NCBI GenBank assembly: GCA_036172665.1
Contig: CM069873.1
Coordinates: 34,958,001 to 35,022,000 of the forward strand
Source: Prosopocoilus inquinatus
Taxonomy: Eukaryota; Arthropoda; Insecta; Coleoptera; Lucanidae
Length of the DNA stretch: 64,000 nucleotides
Direction: 5' to 3'
The notes under the pieces were generated by a model, which saw only the letters and a program-made list of their open reading frames with translations, ran no database searches and was not told the origin of the DNA. Positions 23,692-35,400 of this stretch are shown here, piece by piece (position 1 is the stretch's first letter; each line of letters opens with the position of its first letter). Both the position numbers and the translations under genes were made by a program.

Positions 23692-25625
23692 TGTGATGTA
23701 TCTAATCGATCCTTACTCATCTATCATGTTATTTGACGTTTCGATGGACTCCAGTAACTCTAATGTGAGATACGAAATTCTCGGACGCAGCAGGAGCTGG
23801 AAATAGTTTTAAACGAAACAACACGCATTAGCGTTGTTCCTGTGATCTATCTAATCGATCCTTACTCATCTATCATGTTATTTGACGTTTGAATGGACTC
23901 CAGTAACTCTGATGTGAGATACAAAGTTCTCGGACGCAGCAGAAGCTGGAAATAGTTTTGAACGAAACAAAACGCATTAGCGTTGTTCCTGTGATGTATC
24001 TAATCGATCCTTACTCATCTATCATGTTATTTGACGTTTCGATGGACTCCAGTAACTCTAATGTGAGATACGAAATTTTCGGACGCAGCAGAAGCTGGAA
24101 ATAGTTTTAAACGAAACAACACGCATTAGCGTTGTTCCTGTGATGTATCTAATCGATCCTTACTTATCTATCATGTTATTTGACGTTTGGATGGACTCCA
24201 GTAACTCTGATGTGAGATACAAAATTTTCGGACGCAGCAGAAGCTGGAAATAGTTTTAAACGAAACAACACGCATTAGCGTTGTTCCTGTGATGTATCTA
24301 ATCGATCCTTACTTATCTACTATGTTATTTGACGTTTCGATGGACTCCAGTAACTCTGATGTGAGAGACGAAATTTTCGAACGCAGTAGGAGCTGGAAAT
24401 AGTTTTAAACGAAACAACACGCATTAGCGTTGTTCCTGTGATGTATCTAATCGATCCTTACTCATCTACCATGTTATTTGACGTTTGAATGGACTCCAGT
24501 AACTCTGATGTGAGATACAAAGTTCTCGGACGCAGCAGAAGCTGGAAATAGTTTTGAACGAAACAACACGTATTAGCGTTGTTCCTGTGATGTATCTAAT
24601 CGATCCTTACTCATCTATCATGTTATTTGACGTTTGAATGGACTCCAGTAACTCTGATGTGAGATACAAAGTTCTCGGACGCAGCAGAAGCTGGAAATAG
24701 TTTTGAACGAAACACGTATTAGCGTTGTTCCTGTGATATATCTAATGGATCCTTACTTATCTACTATGTTATTTGACGTTTCGATGGACTCCAGTAACTC
24801 TGATGTGAGAGACGAAATTTTCGAACGCAGCAGAATCTGGAAATAGTTTTAAATGAAACAACACGCATTAGCGTTGTTCCTGTGATGTATCTAATCGATC
24901 CTTACTCATCTATCATGTTATTTGACGTTTCGATGGACTCTAGTAACTCTGATGTGAGATACGAAGTTTTTGGACGCAGCAGGAGCTGGAAATAGTTTTA
25001 AACGAAACAACACATATTAGCGTTGTTCCTGTGATGTATCTAATCGATCCTTACTCATCTATCATGTTATTTGACGTTTGGATGGACTCCAGTAACTCTG
25101 ATGTGAGATACGAAGTTTTTGGGCGCAGCAGGAGCTGGAAATAGTTTTAAAGGAAGCAACACGTATTAGCGTTGTTCCTGTGATGTATCTAATAGATCCT
25201 TACTTAGCTACTATGTTATTTGACGTTTCGATGGACTCCAGTAACTCTAATGTGAGATACGAAATTTTCGGACGCAGCAGAAGCTGGAAATAGTTTTAAA
25301 CGAAACAACACGCATTAGCGTTGTTCCTGTGATGTATGTAATCGATCCTTACTCATCTATCACGTTATTTGACGTTTGGATGGACTCCAGTAACTCTAAT
25401 GTGAGATACGAAATTTTCGGGCGCAGCAGAAGCTGGAAATGGTGCTAAACGAAACAACACGCATTAACGTTGTTCCTGTGATGTATCTAATCGATCCTTA
25501 CTCATCTATCATGTTATTTGACGTTTCGATGGACTCCAGTAACTCTAATGTGAGATACGAAATTTTCGGACGCAGCAGAAGCTGGAAATAGTTTTAAACG
25601 AAACAACACGCATTAGCGTTGTTCC
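23692..25625. repeat. Transitional satellite block with the first length variant
   Basis: The monomers resemble those of the left block but appear in a new order. Novel variants are 'gtgatctatc' (about 23846), 'gtgatatatctaatggatcc' (about 24734, creating a BamHI-type GGATCC), 'aaaggaagcaac' (about 25150), 'gatgtatgtaatcg' (about 25332) and 'aaatggtgctaaac' (about 25437). The segment around 24130-25330 reappears 57 monomers later around 32630-33930, including the 3-bp deletion and the 'gatatatctaatgg' monomer, with one additional monomer in the later copy. Confidence 0.75.
24705..24722. other. 3-bp deletion in one monomer (first length change)
   Basis: The usual 'gaaacaacacg' is shortened to 'gaaacacg', removing three bases from the left arm of the dyad and giving a 146-bp monomer. 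The same deletion occurs in the related segment at about 33203-33216, so it was inherited by duplication and did not arise twice. Confidence 0.9.
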
Positions 25626-27115
25626 TGTGATGTGTCTAATCGATCCTTACTCATCTATCATGTTATTTGACGTTTCGATGGACTCTAGTAACTCTGATGT
25701 GAGATACGAAGTTTTTGGGCGCAGCAGGAGCTGGAAATAGTTTTAAACGAAACAACACGTATTAGCGTTGTTCCTGTGATGTATCTAGTCGATCCTTACT
25801 CATCTATCATTTTATTTGACGTTTGGATGGACTACAGTAACTCTGATGTGAGATACAAAGTTTACGGACGCAGCAGAAGCTGGAAATAGTTTTAAACGAA
25901 ACAACACGCATTACCGTTGTTCCTGTGATGTAACTAATCGATCCTTACTCATCTATCATGTTATTTGGCGTTTCGATGGACTCCAGTAACTCTGATGTGA
26001 GATACAAAGTTCTCGGACGCAGCAGAAGCTGGAAATACTTTTAAACGAAACAACACGCATTAGCGTTGTTCTTGTGATGTATCTAATCGATCCTTACTCA
26101 TCTATCATGTTATTTGACGTTTGAATGGACTCCAGTAACTCTGATGTGAGATACAAAGTTCTCGGACGCAGCAGAAGCTGGAAATACTTTTAAACGAAAC
26201 AACACGCATTAGCGTTGTTCTTGTGATGTATCTAATCGATCCTTACTCATCTATCATGTTATTTGACGTTTCGATGGACTCCAGTAACTCTATTGTGAGA
26301 TACGAAATTTTCGGACGCAGCAGAAGCTGGAAATAGTTTTAATCGAAACAACACGCATTAGCGTTGTTCCTGTGATGTATCTAATCGATCCTTACTCATC
26401 TATCATGTTATTTGACGTTTCGATGGACTCTAGTAACTCTGATGTGAGATACGAAGTTTTTGGGCGCAGCAGGAGCTGGAAATAGTTTTAAACGAAACAA
26501 CACGTATTAGCGTTGTTCCTGTGATGTATCTAGTCGATCCTTACTCATCTATCATTTTATTTGACGTTTGGATGGACTACAGTAACTCTGATGTGAGATA
26601 CAAAGTTTACGGACGCAGCAGAAGCTGGAAATAGTTTTAAACGAAACAACACGCATTACCGTTGTTCCTGTGATGTAACTAATCGATCCTTACTCATCTA
26701 TCATGTTATTTGGCGTTTCGATGGACTCCAGTAACTCTGATGTGAGATACAAAGTTCTCGGACGCAGCAGAAGCTGGAAATACTTTTAAACGAAACAACA
26801 CGCATTAGCGTTGTTCTTGTGATGTATCTAATCGATCCTTACTCATCTATCATGTTATTTGACGTTTGAATGGACTCCAGTAACTCTGATGTGAGATACA
26901 AAGTTCTCGGACGCAGCAGAAGCTGGAAATACTTTTAAACGAAACAACACGCATTAGCGTTGTTCTTGTGATGTATCTAATCGATCCTTACTCATCTATC
27001 ATGTTATTTGACGTTTCGATGGACTCCAGTAACTCTATTGTGAGATACGAAATTTTCGGACGCAGCAGAAGCTGGAAATAGTTTTAATCGAAACAACACG
27101 CATTAGCGTTGTTCC
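25626..27115. repeat. Tandem duplication of five monomers (2 x 745 bp), nearly identical
   Basis: Units 25626-26370 and 26371-27115 share a chain of otherwise unusual variants in the same order: 'gtatctagtcg' with 'cattttattt' and 'aaagtttacgg'; 'accgttgttcc' with 'gatgtaactaatcg'; 'aaatactttt' with 'gttcttgtg'; and 'ctctattgtg' with 'ttttaatcg'. The only difference I noticed is 'gatgtgtct' against 'gatgtatct' at the start. The spacing between the 'taactaatcg' markers (25931 and 26676) is exactly 745. Confidence 0.88.
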
Positions 27116-27413
27116 TGTGATGTATCTAATCGATCCTTACTCATCTATCATGTTATTTGACGTTTCGATGGACTCTAGTAACTCTGATGTGAGATACGAA
27201 GTTTTTGGACGCAGCAGGAGCTGGAAATAGTTTTAAACGAAACAACACGTATTAGCGTTGTTCCTGTGATGTATCTAATCGCTCCTTACTTAGCTACTAT
27301 GTTATTTGACGTTTCGATGGACTCCAGTAACTCTAATGTGAGATACGAAATTTTCGGACGCAGCAGAAGCTGGAAATAGTTTTAAACGCAACAACACGTA
27401 TTAGCGTTGTTCC
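27116..27413. repeat. Two satellite monomers between two tandem duplications
   Basis: Two ordinary 149-bp monomers join the five-monomer and six-monomer duplications. The second has 'aatcgctcc' in place of 'aatcgatcc', losing the ClaI site, and is of the 'acttagctac' class. Confidence 0.85.
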
Positions 27414-27473
27414 TGTGATGTATCTAATCGATCCTTACTCATCTATCATGTTATTTGACGTTTGGATGGACTC

Positions 27474-27484
27474 CAGTAACTGAT
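27474..27484. other. Recurrent 2-bp deletion 'aactctgatg' to 'aactgatg' (first of nine)
   Basis: One CT of the 'ctct' in this position is missing, giving a 147-bp monomer. The same deletion is at about 28379, 37916, 45213, 47447, 48040, 54297, 58018 and 63528. In most cases it sits in the same class ('tttggatgg', then 'acaaagttctcgg' and 'ttttgaacg'), so the copies probably descend from one event spread by duplication and exchange. The 'ctct' dinucleotide repeat would also favour slippage. Confidence 0.88.
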
Positions 27485-27715
27485 GTGAGATACAAAGTTC
27501 TCGGACGCAGCAGAAGCTGGAAATAGTTTTGAACGAAACAACACGTATTAGCGTTGTTCCTGTGATGTATCTAATGGATCCTTACTCATCTATCATGTTA
27601 TTTGACGTTTCGATGGACTCTAGTAACTCTGATGTGGTATACGAAGTTTTTGGACGCAGCAGGAGCTGGAAATAGTTTTAAACGAAACAACACGTATTAG
27701 CGTTGTTCCTGTGAT

Positions 27716-27728
27716 GTATCTATATCTA
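27716..27728. repeat. 6-bp TATCTA micro-duplication
   Basis: The monomer reads 'gtatctatatctaatcg' where others read 'gtatctaatcg', making it 155 bp long. The same duplication recurs at about 28614-28626 in the second 898-bp unit. These are the only two insertions I found in the window. Confidence 0.92.
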
Positions 27729-29209
27729 ATCGATCCTTACTCATCTATCATGTTATTTGACGTTTGGATGGACTCCATTATCTCTGATGTGAGGTACAAA
27801 GTTTTCGGACGCAGCAGAAGCTGGAAATAGTTTTAAATGAAACAACACGCATTAGCGTTGTTCCTGTGATGTATCTAATGGATCCTTACTCATCTATCAT
27901 GTTATTTGACGTTTCGATGGACTCTAGTAACTCTGATGTGATATACGAAGTTTCTGGACGCAGCAGGAGCTGGAAATAGTTTTAAACGAAACAACACGTA
28001 TTAGCGTTGTTCCTGTGATGTATCTAATCGATCCTTACTCATCTATCATGTTATTTGACGTTTGGATGGACTCCAGTAACTCTGATGTGAGATACAATAT
28101 TCTCGGACGCAGCAGAAGCTGGAAATAGTTTTGAACGAAACAACACGTATTAGCGTTGTTACTGTGATGTATCTAATCGATCCTTACTCATCTATCATGT
28201 TATTTGACGTTTGGATGGACTCCAGTAGCTCTGATGTGAGATACAAAGTTCTCGGACGCAGCAGAAGCTGGAAATAGTTTTGAACGAAACAAAACGTATT
28301 AGCGTTGTTCCTGTGATGTATCTAATCGATCCTTACTCATCTATCATGTTATTTGACGTTTGGATGGACTCCAGTAACTGATGTGAGATACAAAGTTCTC
28401 GGACGCAGCAGAAGCTGGAAATAGTTTTGAACGAAACAACACGTATTAGCGTTGTTCCTGTGATGTATCTAATGGATCCTTACTCATCTATCATGTTATT
28501 TAACGTTTCGATGGACTCTAGTAACTCTGATGTGATATACGAAGTTTTTGGACGCAGCAGGAGCTGGAAATAGTTTTAAACGAAACAACACGTATTAGCG
28601 TTGTTCCTGTGATGTATCTATATCTAATCGATCCTTACTCATCTATCATGTTATTTGACGTTTGGATGGACACCAGTAACTCTGATGTGAGGTACAAAGT
28701 TTTCGGACGCAGCAGAAGCTGGAAATAGTTTTAAATGAAACAACACGCATTAGCGTTGTTCCTGTGATGTATCTAATGGATCCTTACTCATCTATCATGT
28801 TATTTGACGTTTCGATGGACTCTAGTAACTCTGATGTGATATACGAAGTTTTTGGACGCAGCAGGAGCTGGAAATAGTTTTAAACGAAACAACACGTATT
28901 AGCGTTGTTCCTGTGATGTATCTAATCGATCCTTAATCATCTATCATGTTATTTGACGTTTGGATGGACTCCAGTAACTCTGATGTGAGATACAATATTC
29001 TCGGACGCAGCAGAAGCTGGAAATAGTTTTGAACGAAACAACACGTATTAGCGTTGTTACTGTGATGTATCTAATCGATCCTTACTCATCTATCATGTTA
29101 TTTGACGTTTGGATGGACTCCAGTAGCTCTGATGTGAGATACAAAGTTCTCGGACGCAGCAGAAGCTGGAAATAGTTTTGAACGAAACAAAACGTATTAG
29201 CGTTGTTCC

Positions 29210-32200
29210 TGTGATGTATCTAATCGATCCTTACTTATCTACTATGTTGTTTGACGTTTCGATGGACTCTAGTAACTCTGATGTGAGATACGAAATTTTC
29301 GATCGTAGCAGAATCTGGAAATAGTTTTAAATGAAACAACACGCATTAGCGTTGTTCCTGTGATGTATCTAATCGATCCTTACTCATCTATCATGTTATT
29401 TGACGTTTCGATGGACTCCAGTAACTCTAATGTGAGATACGAAATTTTCGGACGCAGCAGAAGCTGGAAATAGTTTTAAACGAAACAACACGCATTAGCG
29501 TTGTTCCTGTGATGTATCTAATCGATCCTTACTCATCTATCATGTTATTTGACGTTTCGATGGACTCTAGTAACTCTGATGTGAGATACGAAGTTTTTGG
29601 ACGCAGCAGGAGCTGGAAATAGTTTTAAACGAAACAACACGTATTAGCGTTGTTCCTGTGATGTATCTAATCGATCCTTACTCATCTATCATGTTATTTG
29701 ACGTTTGGATGGACTCCAGTAACTCTGATGTGAGATACAAAGTTCTCGGACGCAGCAGAAGCTGGAAATAGTTTTGAACGAAACAACACGTATTAGCGTT
29801 GTTCCTGTGATGTATCTAATCGATCCTTACTTATCTATCATGTTATTTGACGTTTGGATGGACTCCAGTAACTCTGATGTGAGATACAAAATTTTCGGAC
29901 GCAGCAGAAGCTGGAAATAGTTTTAAACGAAACAACACGCATTAGCGTTGTTCCTGTGATGTATCTAATCGATCCTTACTCATCTATCATGTTATTTGAC
30001 GTTTCGATGGACTCCAGTAACTCTAATGTGAGATACGAAATTCTCGGACGCAGCAGGAGCTGGAAATAGTTTTAAACGAAACAACACGCATTAGCGTTGT
30101 TCCTGTGATGTATCTAATCGATCCTTACTCATCTATCATGTTATTTGACGTTTGAATGGACTCCAGTAACTCTGATGTGAGATACAAAGTTCTCGGACGC
30201 AGCAGAAGCTGGAAATAGTTTTGAACGAAACAACACGTATTAGCGTTGTTCCTGTGATGTATCTAATCGATCCTTACTTATCTACTATGTTATTTGACGT
30301 TTCGATGGACTCCAGTAACTCTGATGTGAGAGACGAAATTTTCGACCGCAGCAGAATCTGGAAATAGTTTTAAATGAAACAACACGCATTAGCGTTGTTC
30401 CTGTGATGTATCTAATCGATCCTTACTCATCTATCATGTTATTTGACGTTTCGATGGACTCTAGTAACTCTGATGTGAGATACGAAGTTCTTGGACGCAG
30501 CAGGAGCTGGAAATAGTTTTAAACGAAACAACACGTATTAGCGTTGTTCCTGTGATGTATCTAATCGATCCTTACTCATCTATCATGTTATTTGACGTTT
30601 GGATGGACTCCAGTAACTCTGATGTGAGATACAAAGTTCTCGGACGCAGCAGAAGCTGGAAATAGTTTTAAACGAAACAACACGCATTAGTGTTGTTCCT
30701 GTGATGTATCTAATCGATCCTTACTCATCTATCATGTTATTTGGCGTTTCGATGGACTCCAGTAACTCTGATGTGAGATACGAAGTTTTTGGACGCAGTA
30801 GGAGCTGGAAATAGTTTTAAACGAAACAACACGCATTAGCGTTGTTCCTGTGATGTATCTAATCGATCCTTACTCATCTACCATGTTATTTGACGTTTGA
30901 ATGGACTCCAGTAACTCTGATGTGAGATACAAAGTTCTCGGACGCAGCAGAAGCTGGAAATAGTTTTAAACGAAACAACACGCATTAGCGTTGTTCCTGT
31001 AATGTATCTAATCGATCCTTACTCATCTATCATGTTATTTGACGTTTCGATGGACTCCAGTAACTCTAATGTGAGATACGAAATTCTCGGACGCAGCAGG
31101 AGCTGGAAATAGTTTTAAACGAAACAACACGCATTAGCGTTGTTCCTGTGATGTATCTAATCGATCCTTACTCATCTATCATGTTATTTGACGTTTGAAT
31201 GGACTCCAGTAACTCTGAAGTGAGATACAAAGTTCTCGGACGCAGCAGAAGCTGGAAATAGTTTTGAACGAAACAACACGTATTAGCGTTGTTCCTGTGA
31301 TGTATCTAATCGATCCTTACTTATCTACTATGTTATTTGACGTTTCGATGGACTCCAGTAACTCTGATGTGAGAGACGAAATTTTCGACCGCAGCAGAAT
31401 CTGGAAATAGTTTTAAATGAAACAACACGCATTAGCGTTGTTCCTGTGATGTATCTAATCGATCCTTACTCATCTATCATGTTATTTGGCGTTTGGATGG
31501 ACTCTAGTAACTCTGATGTGAGATACGAAGTTTTTGGACGCAGCAGGAGCTGGAAATAGTTTTAAACGAAACAACACGCATTACCGTTTTTCCTGTGATG
31601 TATCTAATCGATCCTTATTTATCTATCATGTTATTTGACGTTTCGATGGACTCTAGTAACTCTGATGTAAGATACGAAGTTTTTGGGCGCAGCAGGAGCT
31701 GGAAATAGTTTTAAACGAAGCAACACGTATTAGCGTTGTTCCTGTGATGTATCTAATAGATCCTTATTTATCTACCATGTTATTTGACGTTTCGATGGAC
31801 TCTAGTAACTCTGATGTGAGATACGAAGTTTTTGGACGCAGCAGGAGCTGGAAATAGTTTTAAACGAAACAACACGTATTAGCGTTGTTGCTGTGATGTA
31901 TCTAATCGATCCTTATTTATCTATCATGTTATTTGACGTTTCGATGGACTCTAGTAACTCTGATGTGAGATACGAAGTTTTTGGACGCAGCAGGAGCTGG
32001 AAATAGTTTTAAACGAAACAACACGTATTAGCGTTGTTCCTGTGATGTATCTAATCGATCCTTATTTATCTATCATGTTATTTGACGTATCGATGGACTC
32101 TAGTAACTCTGATGTGAGATACGAAGTTTTTGGGTGCAGCAGGAGCTGGAAATAGTTTTAAACGAAGCAACACGTATTAGCGTTGTTCCTGTGATGTATC

Positions 32201-32487
32201 TAATAGATCCTTACTTAGCTACTATGTTATTTGACGTTTCGATGGACTCCAGTAACTCTAATGTGAGATACGAAATTTTCGGGCGCAGCAGAAGCTGGAA
32301 ATAGTGTTAAACGAAACAACACGCATTAGCGTTGTTCCTGTGATGTATCTAATCGATCCTTACTCATCTATCATGTTATTTGACGTTTCGATGGACTCCA
32401 GTAACTCTAATGTGAGATACGAAATTTTCGGACGCAGCAGGAGCTGGAAATAGTTTTAAACGAAACAACACGTATTAGCGTTGTTCC
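29210..32487. repeat. Return of left-block type higher-order repeat (22 monomers)
   Basis: From 29210 the class order again follows the left block. Monomers k=197-203 match k=78-84, including 'ttttgaacg', 'acaaaattttcgg', and 'gagagac' with 'ttcgaccgcag'. The run later passes through 'ctctgaagtg' (about 31214), 'cattaccgttttt' (about 31579), the 'gggtgcagc' monomer (about 32131) and the 'aatagtgttaaac' monomer (about 32304), as in copies 1, 3 and 4. No monomer here changes length. The segment looks like a piece of the left block placed between two diverged blocks. Confidence 0.78.
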
Positions 32488-35400
32488 TGTGATGTATCTA
32501 ATCGATCTTTACTCATCTATCATGTTATTTGACGTTTGGATGGACTCCAGTAACTCTGATGTGAGATACAAAGTTCTCGGACGCAGCAGAAGCTGGAAAT
32601 AGTTTTGAACGAAACAACACGTATTAGCGTTGTTCCTGTGATGTATCTAATCGATCCTTACTTATCTATCATGTTATTTGACGTTTGGATGGACTCCAGT
32701 AACTCTGATGTGAGATACAAAATTTTCGGACGCAGCAGAAGCTGGAAATAGTTTTAAACGAAACAACACGCATTAGCGTTGTTCCTGTGATGTATCTAAT
32801 CGATCCTTACTTATCTACTATGTTATTTGACGTTTCGATGGACTCCAGTAACTCTGATGTGAGAGACGAAATTTTCGAACGCAGTAGGAGCTGGAAATAG
32901 TTTTAAACGAAACAACACGCATTAGCGTTGTTCCTGTGATGTATCTAATCGATCCTTACTCATCTACCATGTTATTTGACGTTTGAATGGACTGCAGTAA
33001 CTCTGATGTGAGATACAAAGTTCTCGGACGCAGCAGAAGCTGGAAATAGTTTTGAACGAAACAACACGTATTAGCGTTGTTCCTGTGATGTATCTAATCG
33101 ATCCTTACTCATCTATCATGTTATTTGACGTTTGAATGGACTCCAGTAACTCTGATGTGAGATACAAAGTTCTCGGACGCAGCAGAAGCTGGAAATAGTT
33201 TTGAACGAAACACGTATTAGCGTTGTTCCTGTGATATATCTAATGGATCCTTACTTATCTACTATGTTATTTGACGTTTCGATGGACTCCAGTAACTCTG
33301 ATGTGAGAGACGAAATTTTCGAACGCAGCAGAATCTGGAAATAGTTTTAAATGAAACAACACGCATTAGCGTTGTTCCTGTGATGTATCTAATCGATCCT
33401 TACTCATCTATCATGTTATTTGACGTTTCGATGGACTCTAGTAACTCTGATGTGAGATACGAAGTTTTTGGACGCAGCAGGAGCTGGAAATAGTTTCAAA
33501 CGAAACAACACGTATTAGCGTTGTTCCTGTGATGTATCTAATCGATCCTTACTCATCTATCATGTTATTTGACGTTTGGATGGACTCCAGTAACTCTGAT
33601 GTGAGATACGAAGTTTTTTGACGCAGCAGGAGCTGGAAATAGTTTTAAACGAAACAACACGTATTAGCGTTTTTCCTGTGATGTATCTAATCGATCCTTA
33701 TTTATTTATCATGTTATTTGATGTATCGATGGACTCTAGAAACTCTGATGTGAGATACGAAGTTTTTGGGCGCAGCAGGAGCTGGAAATAGTTTTAAAGG
33801 AAGCAACACGTATTAGCGTTGTTCCTGTGATGTATCTAATAGATCCTTACTTAGCTACTATGTTATTTGACGTTTCGATGGACTCCAGTAACTCTAATGT
33901 GAGATACGAAATTTTCGGACGCAGCAGAAGCTGGAAATAGTTTTAAACGAAACAACACGCATTAGCGTTGTTCCTGTGATGTATGTAATCGATCCTTACT
34001 CATCTATCATGTTATTTGACGTTTCGATGGACTCCAGTAACTCTAATGTGAGATACGAAATTTTCGGGCGCAGCAGAAGCTGGAAATGGTGTTAAACGAA
34101 ACAACACGCATTAACGTTGTTCCTGTGATGTATCTAATCGATCCTTACTCATCTATCATGTTATTTGACGTTTCGATGGACTCCAGTAACTCTAATGTGA
34201 GATACGAAATTTTCGGACGCAGCAGAAGCTGGAAATAGTTTTAAACGAAACAACACGCATTAGCGTTGTTCCTGTGATGTGTCTAATCGATCCTTACTCA
34301 TCTATCATGTTATTTGACGTTTCGATGGACTCTAGTAACTCTGATGTGAGATACGAAGTTTTTGGGCGCAGCAGGAGCTGGAAATAGTTTTAAACGAAAC
34401 AACACGTATTAGCGTTGTTCCTGTGATATATCTAATGGATCCTTACTTATCTACTATGTTATTTGACGTTTCGATGGACTCCAGTAACTCTGATGTGAGA
34501 GACGAAATTTTCGAACGCAGCAGAATCTGGAAATAGTTTTAAATGAAACAACACGCATTAGCGTTGTTCCTGTGATGTATCTAATCGATCCTTACTCATC
34601 TATCATGTTATTTGACGTTTCGATGGACTCTAGTAACTCTGATGTGAGATACGAAGTTTTTGGACGCAGCAGGAGCTGGAAATAGTTTTAAACGAAACAA
34701 CACGTATTAGCGTTGTTCCTGTGATGTATCTAATCGATCCTTACTCATCTATCATGTTATTTGACGTTTGGATGGACTCCAGTAACTCTGATGTGAGATA
34801 CGAAGTTTTTTGACGCAGCAGGAGCTGGAAATAGTTTTAAACGAAACAACACGTATTAGCGTTTTTCCTGTGATGTATCTAATCGATCCTTACTCATCTA
34901 TCATGTTATTTGACGTTTCGATGGACTCCAGTAACTCTATTGTGAGATACGAAATTTTCGGACGCAGCAGATGCTGGAAATAGTTTTAAACGAAACAACA
35001 CGCATTAGCATTGTTCCTGTGACGTATCTAATCGATCCTTACTCATCTATCATGTTATTTGGCGTTTCGATGGACTCCAGTAACTTTGATGTGAGATACG
35101 AAGTTCTCGGACGCAGCTGAAGCTGGAAATAGTTTTAAATGAAACAACACGTATTAGCGTTGTTCCTGTGATGTATCTAATCGATTCTTACTCATCTATC
35201 ATGTTATTTGACGATTGGATGGACTCCAGTAACTCTGATGTGAGATACAAAGTATTCGGACGCAGCAGAAGCTCGAGATAGTTTTAAACGATACAACACG
35301 CATTAGCGTTGTTCCTGTGATGTATCTAATCGATCCTTACTCATCTATCATTATATTTGGCGTTTCGATGGACTCCAGAAACTTTGATGTGAAATACGAA

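Larger units (their letters stand above)
1..24585. repeat. Indel-free block: 165 consecutive monomers of exactly 149 bp
   Basis: Monomer starts fit 1+149k without correction up to k=165 at 24586. The first length change is a 3-bp loss at about 24711. Substitutions and segmental rearrangements are plentiful in the block, but no monomer changes length. All rearrangements between its higher-order copies are therefore whole-monomer, in-register exchanges. Confidence 0.93.
27414..29209. repeat. Tandem duplication of six monomers (2 x 898 bp)
   Basis: Units 27414-28311 and 28312-29209 each contain, in order, a monomer with the 2-bp deletion 'aactgatg', an 'aatggatcc' monomer, a monomer with a 6-bp duplication ('gtatctatatctaatcg'), a second 'aatggatcc' monomer, an 'acaatattctcgg' monomer and a 'gttactg..agtagctctg' monomer ending 'aaacaaaacg'. 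The length is 6 x 149 - 2 + 6 = 898. The shared indels show the unit duplicated after they arose. Later point changes separate the copies, for example 'gatgtggtatac' against 'gatgtgatatac' and 'tgacgttt' against 'taacgttt'. Confidence 0.9.

Noticed and set aside
27716..27728. Transposon target-site duplication (6-bp TATCTA repeat)
   Set aside because: The two TATCTA copies are directly adjacent with no element or scar between them, so replication slippage is simpler. The second occurrence comes from the 898-bp duplication.
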